Counted from the stretch's first letter, positions 26,868 to 36,954 are shown. The stretch is 64,000 nt of DNA from Thermotogaceae bacterium (GCA_029981435.1 JARRBB010000005.1:1-64000), one strand, 5' to 3'. The notes: generated by a model not told the origin, from the sequence alone. Program-made: numbers and translations.

Positions 26868-28064
26868 ATGGCAAAGGAAAAGTTTGTAAGAACTAAACCA
26901 CATGTTAACATTGGAACCATAGGACACATAGACCATGGTAAAACCACATTAACAGCAGCGATAACAAAGGCTCTGAGCTTTAAAGGACTTGCAAATTACG
27001 TACCATTTGACAACATCGATAAGGCACCCGAAGAAAAGGCAAGAGGTATAACAATTAACGTTACCCACGTTGAATACGAAACCGAAAAAAGACATTATGC
27101 ACACATTGACTGTCCAGGTCACGTTGACTACATAAAGAACATGATCACAGGTGCAGCACAGATGGATGGTTCTATACTCGTTGTCGCTGCAACAGATGGT
27201 CCAATGCCACAGACACGTGAACATGTCCTTCTGGCAAGACAGGTTAATGTCCCTGCGATCGTTGTTTTTCTCAACAAAGTGGATATGGTCGACGATGAAG
27301 AACTGATTGATCTCGTTGAAATGGAAGTTAGAGACCTTTTGAGCAAATATGAATTCCCCGGTGATGAAGTACCTGTCATCAGAGGATCAGCTCTTAAGGC
27401 ACTTGAAGCAGATAATCCTGACAACGAATGGGTACAGAAAATATATGAACTTATGGATGCAGTTGATAACTATGTTCCAGAACCTACTAGAGAAGTTGAC
27501 AAACCATTCTTGATGCCAATAGAAGACATATTCACAATAACCGGTCGTGGAACAGTTGTTACAGGTAGAGTTGAAAGAGGAAGAATAGTGGCAGGAGAAG
27601 AAGTCGAAATAGTCGGATTGAGACCAACTATAAAGACAGTTGTCACAAGTGTTGAAATGTTCAGAAAAATACTTGATGAAGGTATCGCTGGTGACAACAT
27701 TGGTTGTCTTTTAAGAGGTGTGAAAAAAGACGAAGTCGAAAGAGGACAGGTTCTTGCGAAACCTGGCACTATAACACCTCACACAGTGTTCAAAGCACAG
27801 GTTTACGTTTTGAAGAAAGAAGAAGGTGGAAGAAGTACACCATTCATGAAAGGTTACAGGCCACAATTTTACATTAGAACAGCTGACGTCACAGGTGATG
27901 TAATTGAACTTCCAGAAGGTGTTCAGATGGTAATGCCTGGTGATAACGTTGAATTGACAGTAAAATTAATCAAGCCTGTTGCTCTTGAAAAAGGTATGCG
28001 TTTTGCCATAAGAGAAGGTGGAAGAACAATAGGAGCAGGTATTGTTACAGAAATCATCGAGTAA
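26868..28064 (+). CDS. tuf: Elongation factor Tu
   Basis: Delivers aminoacyl-tRNA to the ribosome as a GTP complex; 398 residues. G1 GHIDHGKTT, effector loop KARGITIN, G4 NKVD and G5 GSALKA are present. The G3 motif reads DCPGHVDY, where nearly all bacterial EF-Tu have DCPGHADY. Domains II and III are full length ([26 protein letters not shown]). It is followed by a 71-base gap with a paired element before rpsJ. No second tuf copy is in the window. Confidence 0.98.
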   Translation: MAKEKFVRTKPHVNIGTIGHIDHGKTTLTAAITKALSFKGLANYVPFDNIDKAPEEKARGITINVTHVEYETEKRHYAHIDCPGHVDYIKNMITGAAQMDGSILVVAATDGPMPQTREHVLLARQVNVPAIVVFLNKVDMVDDEELIDLVEMEVRDLLSKYEFPGDEVPVIRGSALKALEADNPDNEWVQKIYELMDAVDNYVPEPTREVDKPFLMPIEDIFTITGRGTVVTGRVERGRIVAGEEVEIVGLRPTIKTVVTSVEMFRKILDEGIAGDNIGCLLRGVKKDEVERGQVLAKPGTITPHTVFKAQVYVLKKEEGGRSTPFMKGYRPQFYIRTADVTGDVIELPEGVQMVMPGDNVELTVKLIKPVALEKGMRFAIREGGRTIGAGIVTEIIE

Positions 28065-28075
28065 AAAACCAGAAA

Positions 28076-28124
28076 TAAGAGGAGTGGATTTCCACTCCTC
28101 TTACCTTCTGTAATTTAAGAGGAG
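28076..28124 (+). promoter_or_regulatory. Candidate mutually exclusive RNA hairpins controlling the rpsJ ribosome binding site
   Basis: A 12-bp perfect stem pairs 28076-28087 with 28092-28103 around a 4-base loop. No T tract follows, so it is not a normal terminator. The nine bases TAAGAGGAG of the left arm (28076-28084) recur at 28116-28124, where they are the rpsJ ribosome binding site. The right arm (CTCCTCTTA, 28095-28103) can therefore pair with either copy. Pairing upstream leaves the binding site free; pairing downstream hides it. Confidence 0.6.
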
Positions 28125-28135
28125 GGGAATTAAAA

Positions 28136-28444
28136 ATGCCAGGACAGAAAATCAGGATAAAACTTAAAGCATATGATCACGAGCTTCTTGATCTATCTGC
28201 CAAAAAAATAGTTGAAACTGTTAAGGAAACAAATGCAAAGGTTTCAGGACCAATACCTTTGCCAATTGAGAGAACTCTTTACTGTGTTTTAAGGTCTCCG
28301 CACAAGCATAAAGACTCGAGAGAACATTTTGAAAAAAGAGTACATAAGAGATTGATAGACATACTCGAACCAAGTCCTAAAACAATAGACGCACTAATGA
28401 AGATAGATCTTCCCGCAGGAGTCGACGTAGAGATCAAACTCTAA
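28136..28444 (+). CDS. rpsJ: 30S ribosomal protein S10
   Basis: 30S head protein, 102 residues, also able to pair with NusB in antitermination. Characteristic segments are [36 protein letters not shown] and [18 protein letters not shown]. It opens the S10 cluster; its strong binding site AAGAGGAGGGG is part of the candidate switch upstream. Confidence 0.98.
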   Translation: MPGQKIRIKLKAYDHELLDLSAKKIVETVKETNAKVSGPIPLPIERTLYCVLRSPHKHKDSREHFEKRVHKRLIDILEPSPKTIDALMKIDLPAGVDVEIKL

Positions 28445-28459
28445 ATGGAGGTGTAAGGA

Positions 28460-29101
28460 ATGAAAGCCATTCTCGGACGTAAGATCGGAATGACAAGGGT
28501 TTTCAAAGACGGTGTAGCAATTCCGGTTACCGTTATAAAAGCAGGTCCTTGTTATGTGGTCCAGAAAAAAGTTGAGGAAAAAGACGGATATAATGCAATA
28601 CAGGTAGGATTTGAAGAGATAAGTGAGAAAAAGGTTAATAAGCCTTTGCTTGGCCATTTCAAAAGATTCGGAGTTGGACCATTCAGAATTTTAAAGGAGT
28701 TTAGAGTGGAAAATCCCGACGATTATCAGGTCGGTCAGGTCATAGATCTTAACATATTCAACGAAGGGGAAAAAATAGATATAACTGGCTGGTCAAAAGG
28801 TAAAGGTTTTCAAGGTGCTATGAGAAGATGGGGATTTTCTGGTGGTCCTTCAAGTCATGGAACAAAATTCGTTAGAGAACTGGGTTCTATGGGTGCTGCT
28901 ACACATATTTCGAGAATTATAAAAGGTAAGAAAATGCCTGGCAGGCTTGGAAACGAGAGAATCACAATCCTCAACTCTGAAGTTGTGAAAATAATACCAG
29001 AAGAGAATATAATAGCGGTCAAAGGTGGCGTCCCAGGATCGAGGGGCAGTCTCGTTATAATACGAGAAGCGAAAAAAGTTAAAGCCCCGAAAACAAAGTA
29101 A
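28460..29101 (+). CDS. rplC: 50S ribosomal protein L3
   Basis: Early 50S assembly protein near the peptidyl transferase centre, 213 residues. The ILGRKIGMTRVF start and the loop KGKGFQGAMRRWGFSGGPSS, which reaches the catalytic site, identify it. Fifteen bases after rpsJ. Confidence 0.98.
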   Translation: MKAILGRKIGMTRVFKDGVAIPVTVIKAGPCYVVQKKVEEKDGYNAIQVGFEEISEKKVNKPLLGHFKRFGVGPFRILKEFRVENPDDYQVGQVIDLNIFNEGEKIDITGWSKGKGFQGAMRRWGFSGGPSSHGTKFVRELGSMGAATHISRIIKGKKMPGRLGNERITILNSEVVKIIPEENIIAVKGGVPGSRGSLVIIREAKKVKAPKTK

Positions 29102-29125
29102 GGAAAGCAGGAAGGAGGATTTTTA

Positions 29126-29803
29126 ATGGCTCAGATTGATATTTTGAATCTGAAAGGTGAAAAAGTTGGAGAGCTGGAAATAAGAGAAGATGTTTTCAAC
29201 ATCGAACCGAATACAGATGTTATGTTCAGATACGTTGATATGCAACTAACTAACAGAAGAGCTGGTACTGCTTCAACAAAAACCCGCGGTGAAGTTTCTG
29301 GTGGCGGAAGGAAACCCTGGTCCCAAAAACACACAGGAAGGGCAAGGGCTGGTTCTATAAGAGCTCCTCACTGGAAAGGTGGTGGAGTTGCACATGGTCC
29401 CAAGCCAAAGATTTGGAATAAAAAATTACCGAAAAAAGTAAAAAAACTTGCTTTGAAATCTGCTCTCAGTGTTAAATTCAGAGAGAAAAATTTAATTGTT
29501 TTAGAAGACCTTAGATTCGATAAACCTAAGGCACGTGAAATGAGAGATGTTTTGAAAGGTCTTGGACTCGATAACACTTATTCACTTTTCGTCCTCCCGA
29601 AAAAGGAAGACGCTTACGTGAATGTTAAACTCTCGGGAAGAAACTTCCCCAACGTTAAAGTTATCATTGCCGACAATCCTAACAATGGAACACCAGGTAT
29701 CGTGAAAATAGACGGTTTGAATGTTTATGACATAATAAGGCACGAAAAACTTGTTCTAACGGTTGATATGGTTAAGAAGATTGAGGAGGTGCTGGGAGGA
29801 TGA
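29126..29803 (+). CDS. rplD: 50S ribosomal protein L4
   Basis: Lines the exit tunnel; in E. coli L4 also represses its own S10 operon. The 225-residue protein contains the tunnel loop with [18 protein letters not shown] and [12 protein letters not shown]. Overlaps rplW by 4 bases (ATGA), so translation is coupled. I see no L4-type leader before rpsJ; the structure there is different. Confidence 0.98.
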   Translation: MAQIDILNLKGEKVGELEIREDVFNIEPNTDVMFRYVDMQLTNRRAGTASTKTRGEVSGGGRKPWSQKHTGRARAGSIRAPHWKGGGVAHGPKPKIWNKKLPKKVKKLALKSALSVKFREKNLIVLEDLRFDKPKAREMRDVLKGLGLDNTYSLFVLPKKEDAYVNVKLSGRNFPNVKVIIADNPNNGTPGIVKIDGLNVYDIIRHEKLVLTVDMVKKIEEVLGG

Positions 29804-30099
29804 AAGAGAAGGTGACATACTTTGATGTCATTATTAGACCATTAATCACTGAGAAATCAACCTCCCTTGGTGAAAATAGAACATATGTTTTTGAGGTTGA
29901 TAAAAGGGTTAATAAATCAAAAGTGAAAGAAGCCATCGAGAAAACCTTCAATGTTAAGGTAGAAAAGGTGAACATTATAAACGTAAAGCCTAAGCCGAAA
30001 AGACAAGGTATTTTTGAAGGAAAAAGTAGATCCTGGAAAAAGGCAATAGTTAAATTGAGAGAAGGTTACACTATACAACAGCTCGAAGGTTTACACTAA
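29800..30099 (+). CDS. rplW: 50S ribosomal protein L23
   Basis: Exit-site protein that docks signal recognition particle and trigger factor, 99 residues. [15 protein letters not shown] and the C-terminal loop PKPKRQG identify it. GGAGG within the end of rplD serves as its binding site. Confidence 0.97.
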   Translation: MKEKVTYFDVIIRPLITEKSTSLGENRTYVFEVDKRVNKSKVKEAIEKTFNVKVEKVNIINVKPKPKRQGIFEGKSRSWKKAIVKLREGYTIQQLEGLH

Positions 30100-30117
30100 T
30101 GAAAGGGGAGTAATAAG

Positions 30118-30948
30118 ATGGGACTGAAAAGATTCAAACCTTATACTCCTGGTAGAAGGTTTATGATAATATCAGACTTTTCCGATATTACCAAGAGTGA
30201 ACCAGAAAAATCATTGTTAAAGCCTTTAAAGAAAACAGGTGGAAGAAATCATCATGGTCGCGTGACTGTGAGACACATAGGCGGCGGCCACAAAAGGATG
30301 TACAGAATCATAGATTTCAAAAGAGATAAACTCAACATACCTGCAAAAGTTCTGGCAATAGAATATGATCCGAACAGGTCGGCAAGAATAGCCCTTTTGA
30401 TGTATGCTGATGGTGAAAAAAGGTACATACTTGCACCAAAAGGTTTGCAGGTAGGAGATACCGTAATGAGTGGGCCAGAGGCGGAAATAAAAGTTGGGAA
30501 TTCACTACCGCTGGAAAAAATTCCCGATGGTACTATAATTCATAATATTGAATTAAAACCTGGTAAAGGTGGACAACTTGCACGTTCAGCTGGGACTTAT
30601 GCTCAATTGATGGCAAAAGAAGGATCATACGCGCTCTTAAGGTTACCTTCCGGAGAATTGAGAAGAGTCCATATTAGATGTATGGCAACTATTGGAATGG
30701 TAGGCAATGAAGACCATATAAATGAAGTAGATGGAAAAGCAGGAAGAGTCAGATGGAAAGGTATAAAACCAACTGTCAGAGGTATAGCTATGAACCCCGT
30801 TGATCACCCCCATGGTGGAGGTGAAGGAAGAAGTAAAGGTGGTAATCATCCACAAAGTCCTTGGGGTGTCCCAGCGAAAGGTTATAAGACACGAAGGGGC
30901 AAAAGACCATCCGATAAATTTATCGTGAGAAGAAGAAACGAAGTCTGA
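30118..30948 (+). CDS. rplB: 50S ribosomal protein L2
   Basis: Core 50S protein needed for subunit joining and peptidyl transfer, 276 residues. The motifs [20 protein letters not shown] and [15 protein letters not shown], with the conserved histidine, are present, as is the C-terminal [17 protein letters not shown]. Confidence 0.98.
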   Translation: MGLKRFKPYTPGRRFMIISDFSDITKSEPEKSLLKPLKKTGGRNHHGRVTVRHIGGGHKRMYRIIDFKRDKLNIPAKVLAIEYDPNRSARIALLMYADGEKRYILAPKGLQVGDTVMSGPEAEIKVGNSLPLEKIPDGTIIHNIELKPGKGGQLARSAGTYAQLMAKEGSYALLRLPSGELRRVHIRCMATIGMVGNEDHINEVDGKAGRVRWKGIKPTVRGIAMNPVDHPHGGGEGRSKGGNHPQSPWGVPAKGYKTRRGKRPSDKFIVRRRNEV

Positions 30949-30963
30949 AAGGGGGTGTAGTTC

Positions 30964-31248
30964 GTGAGCAGATCTCTAAAAAAAGGATTATATGTTGACC
31001 CGAAGTTGATGAAAAAGATCAGAAAATTGAATGAATTAGGTGAAAAGAAAGTCATAAAAACCTGGAGCAGAGCTTCGACAATTGTCCCAGAAATGATAGG
31101 ACATACAATAGCAGTCCATAATGGAATGAAACACATCCCCGTTTATATAACAGAAAATATGGTTGGACATAAACTCGGTGAATTTGCGTTCACAAGAAGA
31201 TTTGGTGGTCATGCCGATAAAAAGGCTAACAGGGGTCAAGTAAAGTAA
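30964..31248 (+). CDS. rpsS: 30S ribosomal protein S19
   Basis: 30S head protein, 94 residues, contacting 23S rRNA. GTG start after AAGGGGGTG gives [34 protein letters not shown] and [13 protein letters not shown] are characteristic. Confidence 0.97.
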   Translation: MSRSLKKGLYVDPKLMKKIRKLNELGEKKVIKTWSRASTIVPEMIGHTIAVHNGMKHIPVYITENMVGHKLGEFAFTRRFGGHADKKANRGQVK

Positions 31249-31260
31249 GGAGGGACTCAA

Positions 31261-31704
31261 ATGGCGCACTTAAAAAGATCTATTTTCCATAGAGAAAGGA
31301 AATTGAAAGAATCGCAGCAACCTGTTATAGAAGCAAGAGCAACGGCAAAATATGTTAGAATATCCCCAAGAAAAGCGAGATCAGTTATAAATGCGATAAG
31401 AGGTAAAAAAGTTGAAGAAGCGTTCAAGATTCTTGAACTTTCTCCTAAGAAGGCTGCGAGATTGATATACAAAGTTCTGAAATCTGCCGTGGCTAATGCT
31501 GAAAACAATTTTGGACTGGATGTGGATTCTCTTTATGTCAAAGAGTGTTTTGTGAACGATGGACCAAGGCTCAAAAGAATCTGGAGAAGAGGAAGAGGTC
31601 GGGCAGACATAATTCAAAAAAGATTGAGTCACATAAATGTTGTTGTTCGTGATGCCTCTAAAGAGAAAGTATTGGTTGAAGAGAACAACGAGACTACTGA
31701 GTGA
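31261..31704 (+). CDS. rplV: 50S ribosomal protein L22
   Basis: Binds several 23S domains and lines the exit tunnel, 147 residues. It has an N-terminal extension before the usual [17 protein letters not shown] start and a short acidic tail, so it is longer than the 110-residue E. coli protein. The [20 protein letters not shown] hairpin reaches the tunnel. Confidence 0.97.
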   Translation: MAHLKRSIFHRERKLKESQQPVIEARATAKYVRISPRKARSVINAIRGKKVEEAFKILELSPKKAARLIYKVLKSAVANAENNFGLDVDSLYVKECFVNDGPRLKRIWRRGRGRADIIQKRLSHINVVVRDASKEKVLVEENNETTE

Positions 31705-31715
31705 GGTGAAAATTG

Positions 31716-32354
31716 GTGGGTCAAAAAGTACATCCGAAAGGATTTAGACTTGGTATAACCACAGATTGGTCTTCCAAGTGGTTTAACGAGAAGAATTACA
31801 GCAGTTTTCTACTTGAAGATCAGAAAATAAGGAATTATATAAAAGACAAATATTTTCACGCTGGCATAAGCGAAATTTATATTGAAAGACCTAGTGCACA
31901 GAATATAAATATAACTATAAAAACAGCAAGAGTTGGAATTTTGATAGGTAAGAAAGGTTCTGAGGTTAAGGAACTGAGAGAAGAGTTACAAAAAATGACC
32001 GGTAAAAAAGTAGGAATAAACATAGAGGAGATCAGAACACCTGAAATAGTTGCTCAGCTGGTGGCTGAAAACATCGCAGCGCGAATCGAGAAACGTGCTT
32101 CCTATAAACAGGCCATGAAAAGATCTATAAGTAACGCTTTGAGAAAAGGTGCAAAAGGTATCAAGGTAATGGTTTCGGGAAGATTGGGTGGTGCAGATAT
32201 AGCAAGAACTGAATGGTACAGGCAGGGAAGAGTTCCTTTACAGACTTTAACAGCTAAGATAGATTACGGATATACAGTAGCAAAAACAAGATATGGAATT
32301 ATAGGCATAAAAGTATGGATCTTTCTTGGAGACGATAAATCCAAGTCGAAGTAA
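31716..32354 (+). CDS. rpsC: 30S ribosomal protein S3
   Basis: mRNA-entry protein with a KH domain, 212 residues. The GTG at 31716 is chosen, 7 bases after GAGGTG, giving the standard [13 protein letters not shown]; the adjacent TTG at 31713 would add one residue and is too close to the binding site. KH signature [19 protein letters not shown] is present. Confidence 0.97.
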   Translation: MGQKVHPKGFRLGITTDWSSKWFNEKNYSSFLLEDQKIRNYIKDKYFHAGISEIYIERPSAQNINITIKTARVGILIGKKGSEVKELREELQKMTGKKVGINIEEIRTPEIVAQLVAENIAARIEKRASYKQAMKRSISNALRKGAKGIKVMVSGRLGGADIARTEWYRQGRVPLQTLTAKIDYGYTVAKTRYGIIGIKVWIFLGDDKSKSK

Positions 32355-32383
32355 TCAGCTATTCTGAGAGGAGGTTATATGAG

Positions 32384-32806
32384 ATGTTAATGCCTAAGAG
32401 AGTTAAATATAGAAAACAACAACGCGGTAGATTAAAAGGAAAATCCAAAGGAGCAACCGAAGTACATTTCGGTGAGTGGGGGTTAAAGGCTCTCGAATCT
32501 CACTGGATAACCGCACAACAAATCGAAGCGTGCAGGGTTGCTATGACAAGGATTCTGAAACGTTCAGGGAAGATATGGATAAGGGTTTTTCCAGACAAAC
32601 CTGTCACTGCTCGTCCACCTGAATCACGTATGGGTAAGGGAAAAGGAAATCCTGATAAATGGGTTGCTGTTGTGAAGCGTGGAAGAGTCATGTTTGAAAT
32701 TGGAGGAGTTTCTGACGAGTTAGCGAAAGAAGCTCTAAAATATGCGGCAGCTAAATTGCCAATAAAAACAAAAATAGTCCCTCGCTTCACATTGGGAGGT
32801 GAATAA
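32384..32806 (+). CDS. rplP: 50S ribosomal protein L16
   Basis: Organises the A-site and E-site region of 23S rRNA, 140 residues. [16 protein letters not shown] start and the loop [19 protein letters not shown] are characteristic. GAGGAGG about 10 bases upstream. Only two bases separate it from rpmC. Confidence 0.98.
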   Translation: MLMPKRVKYRKQQRGRLKGKSKGATEVHFGEWGLKALESHWITAQQIEACRVAMTRILKRSGKIWIRVFPDKPVTARPPESRMGKGKGNPDKWVAVVKRGRVMFEIGGVSDELAKEALKYAAAKLPIKTKIVPRFTLGGE

Positions 32807-32808
32807 TA

Positions 32809-33009
32809 ATGAAAGCAAGCGAACTCAGAGGATTGAGCGATCAGGAACTCCTTGAAAAATTAGAAGATGCCAAAAGACAGCTGATGAATCTTAGATTTCA
32901 GCTCGCTATAGGACAGCTTGATAATAATTCAAAGATAATGGAGACTAAAAGAGACATAGCAAGGATCAAAACTATTTTGAGAGAAAGAGAACTGGGTATA
33001 AGAAGGTAA
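32809..33009 (+). CDS. rpmC: 50S ribosomal protein L29
   Basis: Small helical exit-site protein, 66 residues. [21 protein letters not shown] and the [12 protein letters not shown] turn between the two long helices identify it. The binding site GGGAGG lies in the end of rplP. Confidence 0.96.
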   Translation: MKASELRGLSDQELLEKLEDAKRQLMNLRFQLAIGQLDNNSKIMETKRDIARIKTILRERELGIRR

Positions 33010-33028
33010 TTTGAGGAGGATGATCAAA

Positions 33029-33319
33029 GTGCCAAGAAAACGTATGACGGGAACCGTTGTTAGCGATAAAATGGACAAGACAGTTGTAGTAAGTGTTGAA
33101 AGGCTTTTTCAGCACCCAAAATATAAGAAATACGTTAAAAGAAATAAAAAATACAAGGCTCATGATGAAAACAACGAATGCAAAGTTGGAGACGTTGTAG
33201 AAATAGAAGAAACAAGACCATTGAGTAAAGAAAAACGCTGGCGAATAGTAAGAGTTGTCAAAAGATCCGTTCTCACTGAAAAAGAAATTCAAGAAGCTGA
33301 GGAGGATGATGCCTCATGA
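33029..33319 (+). CDS. rpsQ: 30S ribosomal protein S17
   Basis: 16S-binding beta-barrel protein, 96 residues. The GTG at 33029 gives [19 protein letters not shown], the normal start, with GAGGAGG nine bases upstream; ATG 33020 directly abuts the binding site. [19 protein letters not shown] is characteristic. An acidic C-terminal tail overlaps rplN by 4 bases. Confidence 0.96.
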   Translation: MPRKRMTGTVVSDKMDKTVVVSVERLFQHPKYKKYVKRNKKYKAHDENNECKVGDVVEIEETRPLSKEKRWRIVRVVKRSVLTEKEIQEAEEDDAS

Positions 33320-33684
33320 TTCAGCAAGAATCAATATTGAATGTTGCAGATAACTCGGGTGCAAAAAAGGTGTTGGTTATAAGAGTTCTTGGGGGTTCTC
33401 ATAAGAAATATGCAAGAATAGGTGATATAATCATCGGTACTGTAAAAGAAGCGGTACCCCATACCGACGTTAAAAAAGGTGATATTGTAAGAGGAGTTAT
33501 AGTCAGAACAAGAAAAGAATACAGAAGAAAAGATGGAAGCTATATTAGGTTCGATGATAACGCTGTGGTTCTGATAGATAAATTCAACGAACCAAGGGGT
33601 ACAAGAATTTTCGGACCTGTTGCAAGAGAGTTAAGAGAAAAAGGGTATATGAGAATAATATCTCTGGCCCCAGAAGTTTTGTGA
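33316..33684 (+). CDS. rplN: 50S ribosomal protein L14
   Basis: Subunit-interface protein, 122 residues, starting the spc part of the cluster. The [19 protein letters not shown] start and [20 protein letters not shown] segment are typical. Translation is coupled to rpsQ by the 4-base overlap. Confidence 0.98.
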   Translation: MIQQESILNVADNSGAKKVLVIRVLGGSHKKYARIGDIIIGTVKEAVPHTDVKKGDIVRGVIVRTRKEYRRKDGSYIRFDDNAVVLIDKFNEPRGTRIFGPVARELREKGYMRIISLAPEVL

Positions 33685-33695
33685 GGTGATAAGAA

Positions 33696-34013
33696 ATGAG
33701 GATAAAAAAAGATGATGTTGTTGAAGTAATAACAGGCAACGATAAAGGAAAGCGTGGAAAAGTGTTGAGGGTAATACCAAAGGAAAATAAAGTGATAGTT
33801 GAGAATATAAACATGAGAAAAAAACACCAGAGACCTACTCCTTCTTTAAGAGAGGGTGGAATAATTGAAAGAGAAGAACCGATATATATATCCAAAGTAA
33901 TGGTAGTATGTCCATCCTGTGATAGACCAACAAGGGTAGGAATCAGAAAACTTGAAGATGAGAGAAAGGCAAGATTCTGTAAAAAATGTGGAGAATTAAT
34001 AGACAAAGTATAG
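33696..34013 (+). CDS. rplX: 50S ribosomal protein L24
   Basis: Assembly initiator of the 50S subunit, 105 residues, KOW-type fold. The start reads RIKKDDVVEVITGNDKGKRG. Four cysteines (VCPSC and FCKKC) in the C-terminal part form a zinc-ribbon-like pair, seen in some bacterial L24 proteins. A 63-base structured gap follows. Confidence 0.96.
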   Translation: MRIKKDDVVEVITGNDKGKRGKVLRVIPKENKVIVENINMRKKHQRPTPSLREGGIIEREEPIYISKVMVVCPSCDRPTRVGIRKLEDERKARFCKKCGELIDKV

Positions 34014-34076
34014 AAAGGGAGGTGAACCCGGCTTATCCCGTGGTGCGAAGCACGGGAAAAGAGGTCGGGAGGAAAT
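34014..34076 (+). promoter_or_regulatory. Folded RNA element between a distal ribosome binding site and the rplE start
   Basis: A strong binding site AAAGGGAGGTGA (34014-34025) is followed after TGAA by an outer stem, 34027-34032 with 34064-34069 (one G-U pair), and an inner stem, 34037-34042 with 34051-34056, loop GTGCGAAG. Seven bases then lead to the ATG at 34077. Closing the fold brings GGAGG to 11 bases from ATG. A second, local GGGAGG (34067-34072) is half buried in the outer stem. In E. coli the S8 repressor site is also at the L24-L5 junction; whether S8 binds here is not known. The rpoA leader has the same geometry. Confidence 0.65.
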
Positions 34077-34625
34077 ATGGAAGTACCTTTAAAGAAAATT
34101 TATGAAGAAGAAGTAGTCCCTGCGTTGATGAAAGAATTTGGTTACAAAAACAAGCTTCAAGTTCCCAGGCTTGTTAAAATTGTTTTAAATATGGGAATTG
34201 GTGAAGGTTCAAGAAACAGAGATATAATCGAGCAGCACGCTAAAGAAATGGAATTGATAGCAGGTCAAAAACCTGTTATTACAAAGGCGAAAAGAGCTAT
34301 CTCTAACTTCAAGATAAGAAAGGGTATGCCTGTTGGTGTGAAAGTTACTTTACGTGGAAAGAATATGTACAATTTCCTTTATAAATTGATAAATCTTTCT
34401 TTACCGAAGGTTAGAGACTTCAGAGGTGTTAACCCAAATTCGTTCGATGGAAGAGGAAATTTCTCTATGGGTATTACAGAACAACTTATTTTTCCTGAAA
34501 TATCACCAGATCAGGTTAAGAGAATTCAGGGAATGGATATCATAATCGTCACGACCGCAAAGACCAATGAAGAAGCAAGAAGATTGCTCGAATTGTTGGG
34601 AATGCCTTTTAGAAAACAACAGTAA
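34077..34625 (+). CDS. rplE: 50S ribosomal protein L5
   Basis: 5S rRNA-binding protein of the central protuberance, 182 residues. [39 protein letters not shown] and [20 protein letters not shown] are diagnostic. The ATG at 34077 sits 4 bases from a local GGGAGG and 11 bases, across the fold, from the distal GGAGG. Confidence 0.98.
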   Translation: MEVPLKKIYEEEVVPALMKEFGYKNKLQVPRLVKIVLNMGIGEGSRNRDIIEQHAKEMELIAGQKPVITKAKRAISNFKIRKGMPVGVKVTLRGKNMYNFLYKLINLSLPKVRDFRGVNPNSFDGRGNFSMGITEQLIFPEISPDQVKRIQGMDIIIVTTAKTNEEARRLLELLGMPFRKQQ

Positions 34626-34645
34626 GTTGGGAGAGGTGAATAAAA

Positions 34646-34831
34646 TTGCCAAGAAAAGGTATTATAGAGAGATGGAAAAAACCTAAGAAATACAAGGTCA
34701 GAGAATATACAAGATGTAAGATTTGTGGCCGACCAAAAGCCGTCTACCGTGAATTCGAATTGTGCAGAGTATGTTTCAGAAAACTGGCACACGAAGGAAA
34801 ACTACCTGGCGTAAAAAAGGCCAGCTGGTAA
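34646..34831 (+). CDS. rpsN: 30S ribosomal protein S14, zinc-binding type
   Basis: 16S head assembly protein, 61 residues. The [20 protein letters not shown] segment carries both CxxC pairs, so this is the short zinc-containing form. The start is TTG after GAGAGGTGAATAAAA, giving [15 protein letters not shown]. Confidence 0.97.
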   Translation: MPRKGIIERWKKPKKYKVREYTRCKICGRPKAVYREFELCRVCFRKLAHEGKLPGVKKASW

Positions 34832-34862
34832 GTTATTGGTACAAAGTAAAGGAGGGAGCTTA

Positions 34863-35267
34863 ATGTGGAGTGATCCCATTGCTGATATGTTGAACAGACT
34901 CAGAACAGCGAACTTAGTCTTTAAAGATAATGTTACCGTTCCCGCGTCTAAATTAAAGCTTGAAATTTGTAAAATCCTTAAAGACGAAGGTTTCATAGCC
35001 GATTACAAATACATAGAAGATGGCAAACAGGGAATAATAAAGATATCTATGAAATACAAAGGTGATAGAAGAAACAGGGAAAGAGTAATAAATGGAATAG
35101 TGCGTGTTTCAAAAAGTGGTAGGAGAATTTATGTAACGAAAGACAAACTTCCGAGAGTTAAAGGTGGACTCGGAATAGCAATAGTTACTACTTCAAAAGG
35201 AGTTATGACTGACAAAAAAGCAAGAGAACTTGGAGTTGGCGGAGAAGTCATAGCTTACATCTGGTAA
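34863..35267 (+). CDS. rpsH: 30S ribosomal protein S8
   Basis: Binds 16S helix 21 and, in E. coli, represses the spc operon by binding mRNA at the L5 start. 134 residues. The ATG at 34863 follows AAAGGAGGGAG; upstream in-frame starts lack a binding site. [15 protein letters not shown] and the C-terminal [20 protein letters not shown] are typical. Confidence 0.98.
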   Translation: MWSDPIADMLNRLRTANLVFKDNVTVPASKLKLEICKILKDEGFIADYKYIEDGKQGIIKISMKYKGDRRNRERVINGIVRVSKSGRRIYVTKDKLPRVKGGLGIAIVTTSKGVMTDKKARELGVGGEVIAYIW

Positions 35268-35283
35268 TAGGAGGTGGGTAATA

Positions 35284-35850
35284 ATGAAAACCGCTGTTTC
35301 GAGACTTGCAAAATATCCTATAGATATTCCAAGCAATGTAGAAGTGAAGATAGAAGGCAATGTGATAACTGTTAAAGGTCCAAAAGGTGAGTTGAAAAGA
35401 GAAATAAATGAACTTGTTGAATGTAAGATAGAGAACAACCAGATTCATGTTTCACCAAATATGAGTATGTTGAAAAGAAAAAGCTTCGCAAAAAATCTTA
35501 GAATTTTCACTGGTACATACTGGTCACACATAAGAAATATGATAAAAGGTGTAAGTGAAGGTTTTTCAAAGGAGCTGGAAATTGTTGGTATTGGATATCG
35601 TGCTCAACTGCAGGGTAAAAAGCTGGTCTTAAACCTTGGTTATTCACATCCTGTAGAAATAGAAATTCCAAATGATTTACAAGTAGAGGTTCCAGAGCCA
35701 ACCAGAGTGATAGTCAAAGGTATTGATAAAGAAAGAGTAGGACAGTTTGCTGCAAACATTAAAGCTTGGAGAAAACCGAACGTTTACAGTGGTAAGGGCA
35801 TAAGGTATAAAGGTGAAGTGATCAGAACCAAAGTCGGTAAGAAGGTTTAA
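35284..35850 (+). CDS. rplF: 50S ribosomal protein L6
   Basis: Two-domain 23S-binding protein, 188 residues, near the factor-binding site. [20 protein letters not shown] and the C-terminal [18 protein letters not shown] mark it. AGGAGGTGG binding site. Confidence 0.98.
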   Translation: MKTAVSRLAKYPIDIPSNVEVKIEGNVITVKGPKGELKREINELVECKIENNQIHVSPNMSMLKRKSFAKNLRIFTGTYWSHIRNMIKGVSEGFSKELEIVGIGYRAQLQGKKLVLNLGYSHPVEIEIPNDLQVEVPEPTRVIVKGIDKERVGQFAANIKAWRKPNVYSGKGIRYKGEVIRTKVGKKV

Positions 35851-35865
35851 TGGAGGGTGATCGTT

Positions 35866-36234
35866 GTGATTAAAAGAATAAATAGAGAGGCTTTGAGGAA
35901 AAGAAGGCATCTTCGAGTCAGAAAAAAAGTTTTCGGAACACCTGAACGCCCAAGGTTGTGTGTTTATAGAAGTGAAAAACATATTTACGCCCAGATAATA
36001 GATGACACAGCAGGACATACCATCGTCAGTGCCTCAACTCTCGATAAAGAACTTAAAGATTCTCTTGCGAAAACATGGAACAAGACAGCTGCGAGAGAAG
36101 TGGGAAAACTCATTGGAAAGAGAGCACTGGAAAAAGGTATTCAGACTGTGGTTTTTGACCGTGGTGGTTTTAAGTACCATGGACGTGTTAAAGAACTTGC
36201 TGAAGGTGCTAGAGAAGCAGGATTAAAGTTTTAG
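35866..36234 (+). CDS. rplR: 50S ribosomal protein L18
   Basis: Binds 5S rRNA with L5, 122 residues. The GTG at 35866 gives [21 protein letters not shown] with GGAGGG 8 bases upstream; the GTG at 35857 overlaps the binding site. [20 protein letters not shown] is characteristic. Confidence 0.97.
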   Translation: MIKRINREALRKRRHLRVRKKVFGTPERPRLCVYRSEKHIYAQIIDDTAGHTIVSASTLDKELKDSLAKTWNKTAAREVGKLIGKRALEKGIQTVVFDRGGFKYHGRVKELAEGAREAGLKF

Positions 36235-36248
36235 GGAGGGATAAATGA

Positions 36249-36749
36249 ATGCCAAACGATTTTGAAGAAAGAGTTGTTGAGATAAGAAGAGTAACCAAAG
36301 TCGTAAAAGGTGGAAAAAATCTTCACTTCAGAGCTTTAGCAGTCGTTGGAGATAGAAATGGCAAAGTTGGAATAGGAATTGGAAATGCAAGAGAAGTCCC
36401 TGAAGCTATTAGAAAAGCTATAACGGATGCCAAGAAAAATTTAATCAGTGTTCCTATAATAAATGGCACGATACCCCACGATATTATTGCAAGACATGAT
36501 GCAGCGAGAATTGTTCTAAAGCCAGCCACACCTGGTACTGGAATAATTGCATCTGGTTCTGTCAGAGCGGTAGTTGAGCTTGCAGGAATTCAGAATATAT
36601 TAACAAAGAACCTTGGATCAACAACAGCTTTAAACGTTGTCAGAGCTACATTCGAGGGACTCAAAAAATTGAAAGCGCCACAAGATATTGCAAAGTTGAG
36701 GGACATATCAGTAAAAGAAGTATTCAAAGGTGCAAGTAAGGAGGGATAA
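36249..36749 (+). CDS. rpsE: 30S ribosomal protein S5
   Basis: Accuracy-related protein at the mRNA entry tunnel, 166 residues. [20 protein letters not shown] and the [19 protein letters not shown] segment are conserved. Two bases from rpmD. Confidence 0.98.
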   Translation: MPNDFEERVVEIRRVTKVVKGGKNLHFRALAVVGDRNGKVGIGIGNAREVPEAIRKAITDAKKNLISVPIINGTIPHDIIARHDAARIVLKPATPGTGIIASGSVRAVVELAGIQNILTKNLGSTTALNVVRATFEGLKKLKAPQDIAKLRDISVKEVFKGASKEG

Positions 36750-36751
36750 AA

Positions 36752-36937
36752 ATGGCTAAGTTAAGAATAAAACTTGTTAAGAGTCCTATAGGTTATTCTA
36801 AAGACCAGAAAGCAACGGTTAGAGCCCTTGGATTGAGACGATTGAATTATGAGGTCGTGAAGGAAGATTCACCGCAGATAGTGGGTATGATAAGAAAAGT
36901 AGCACATCTTTTAAAAGTAGAAAAAGTCGAAGAATAA
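36752..36937 (+). CDS. rpmD: 50S ribosomal protein L30
   Basis: Small 23S-binding protein, 61 residues. [20 protein letters not shown] and the [14 protein letters not shown] end are typical. AAGGAGGG lies at the end of rpsE. Confidence 0.97.
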   Translation: MAKLRIKLVKSPIGYSKDQKATVRALGLRRLNYEVVKEDSPQIVGMIRKVAHLLKVEKVEE

Positions 36938-36954
36938 GGAAGGAGGTACTTCAG

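Noticed and set aside
28076-28103. Intrinsic terminator between tuf and rpsJ
   Set aside because: The stem is perfect but no T tract follows (CCTTCTG), and the cluster continues directly with rpsJ.
34022-34105. Leader peptide beginning GTG AAC after GGAG before rplE (and a similar GTG AAC frame at 41938 before rpoA)
   Set aside because: The GTG directly abuts the Shine-Dalgarno bases with no spacer, and the frames run out of frame into the real genes. The folded-spacer explanation accounts for both sites better.
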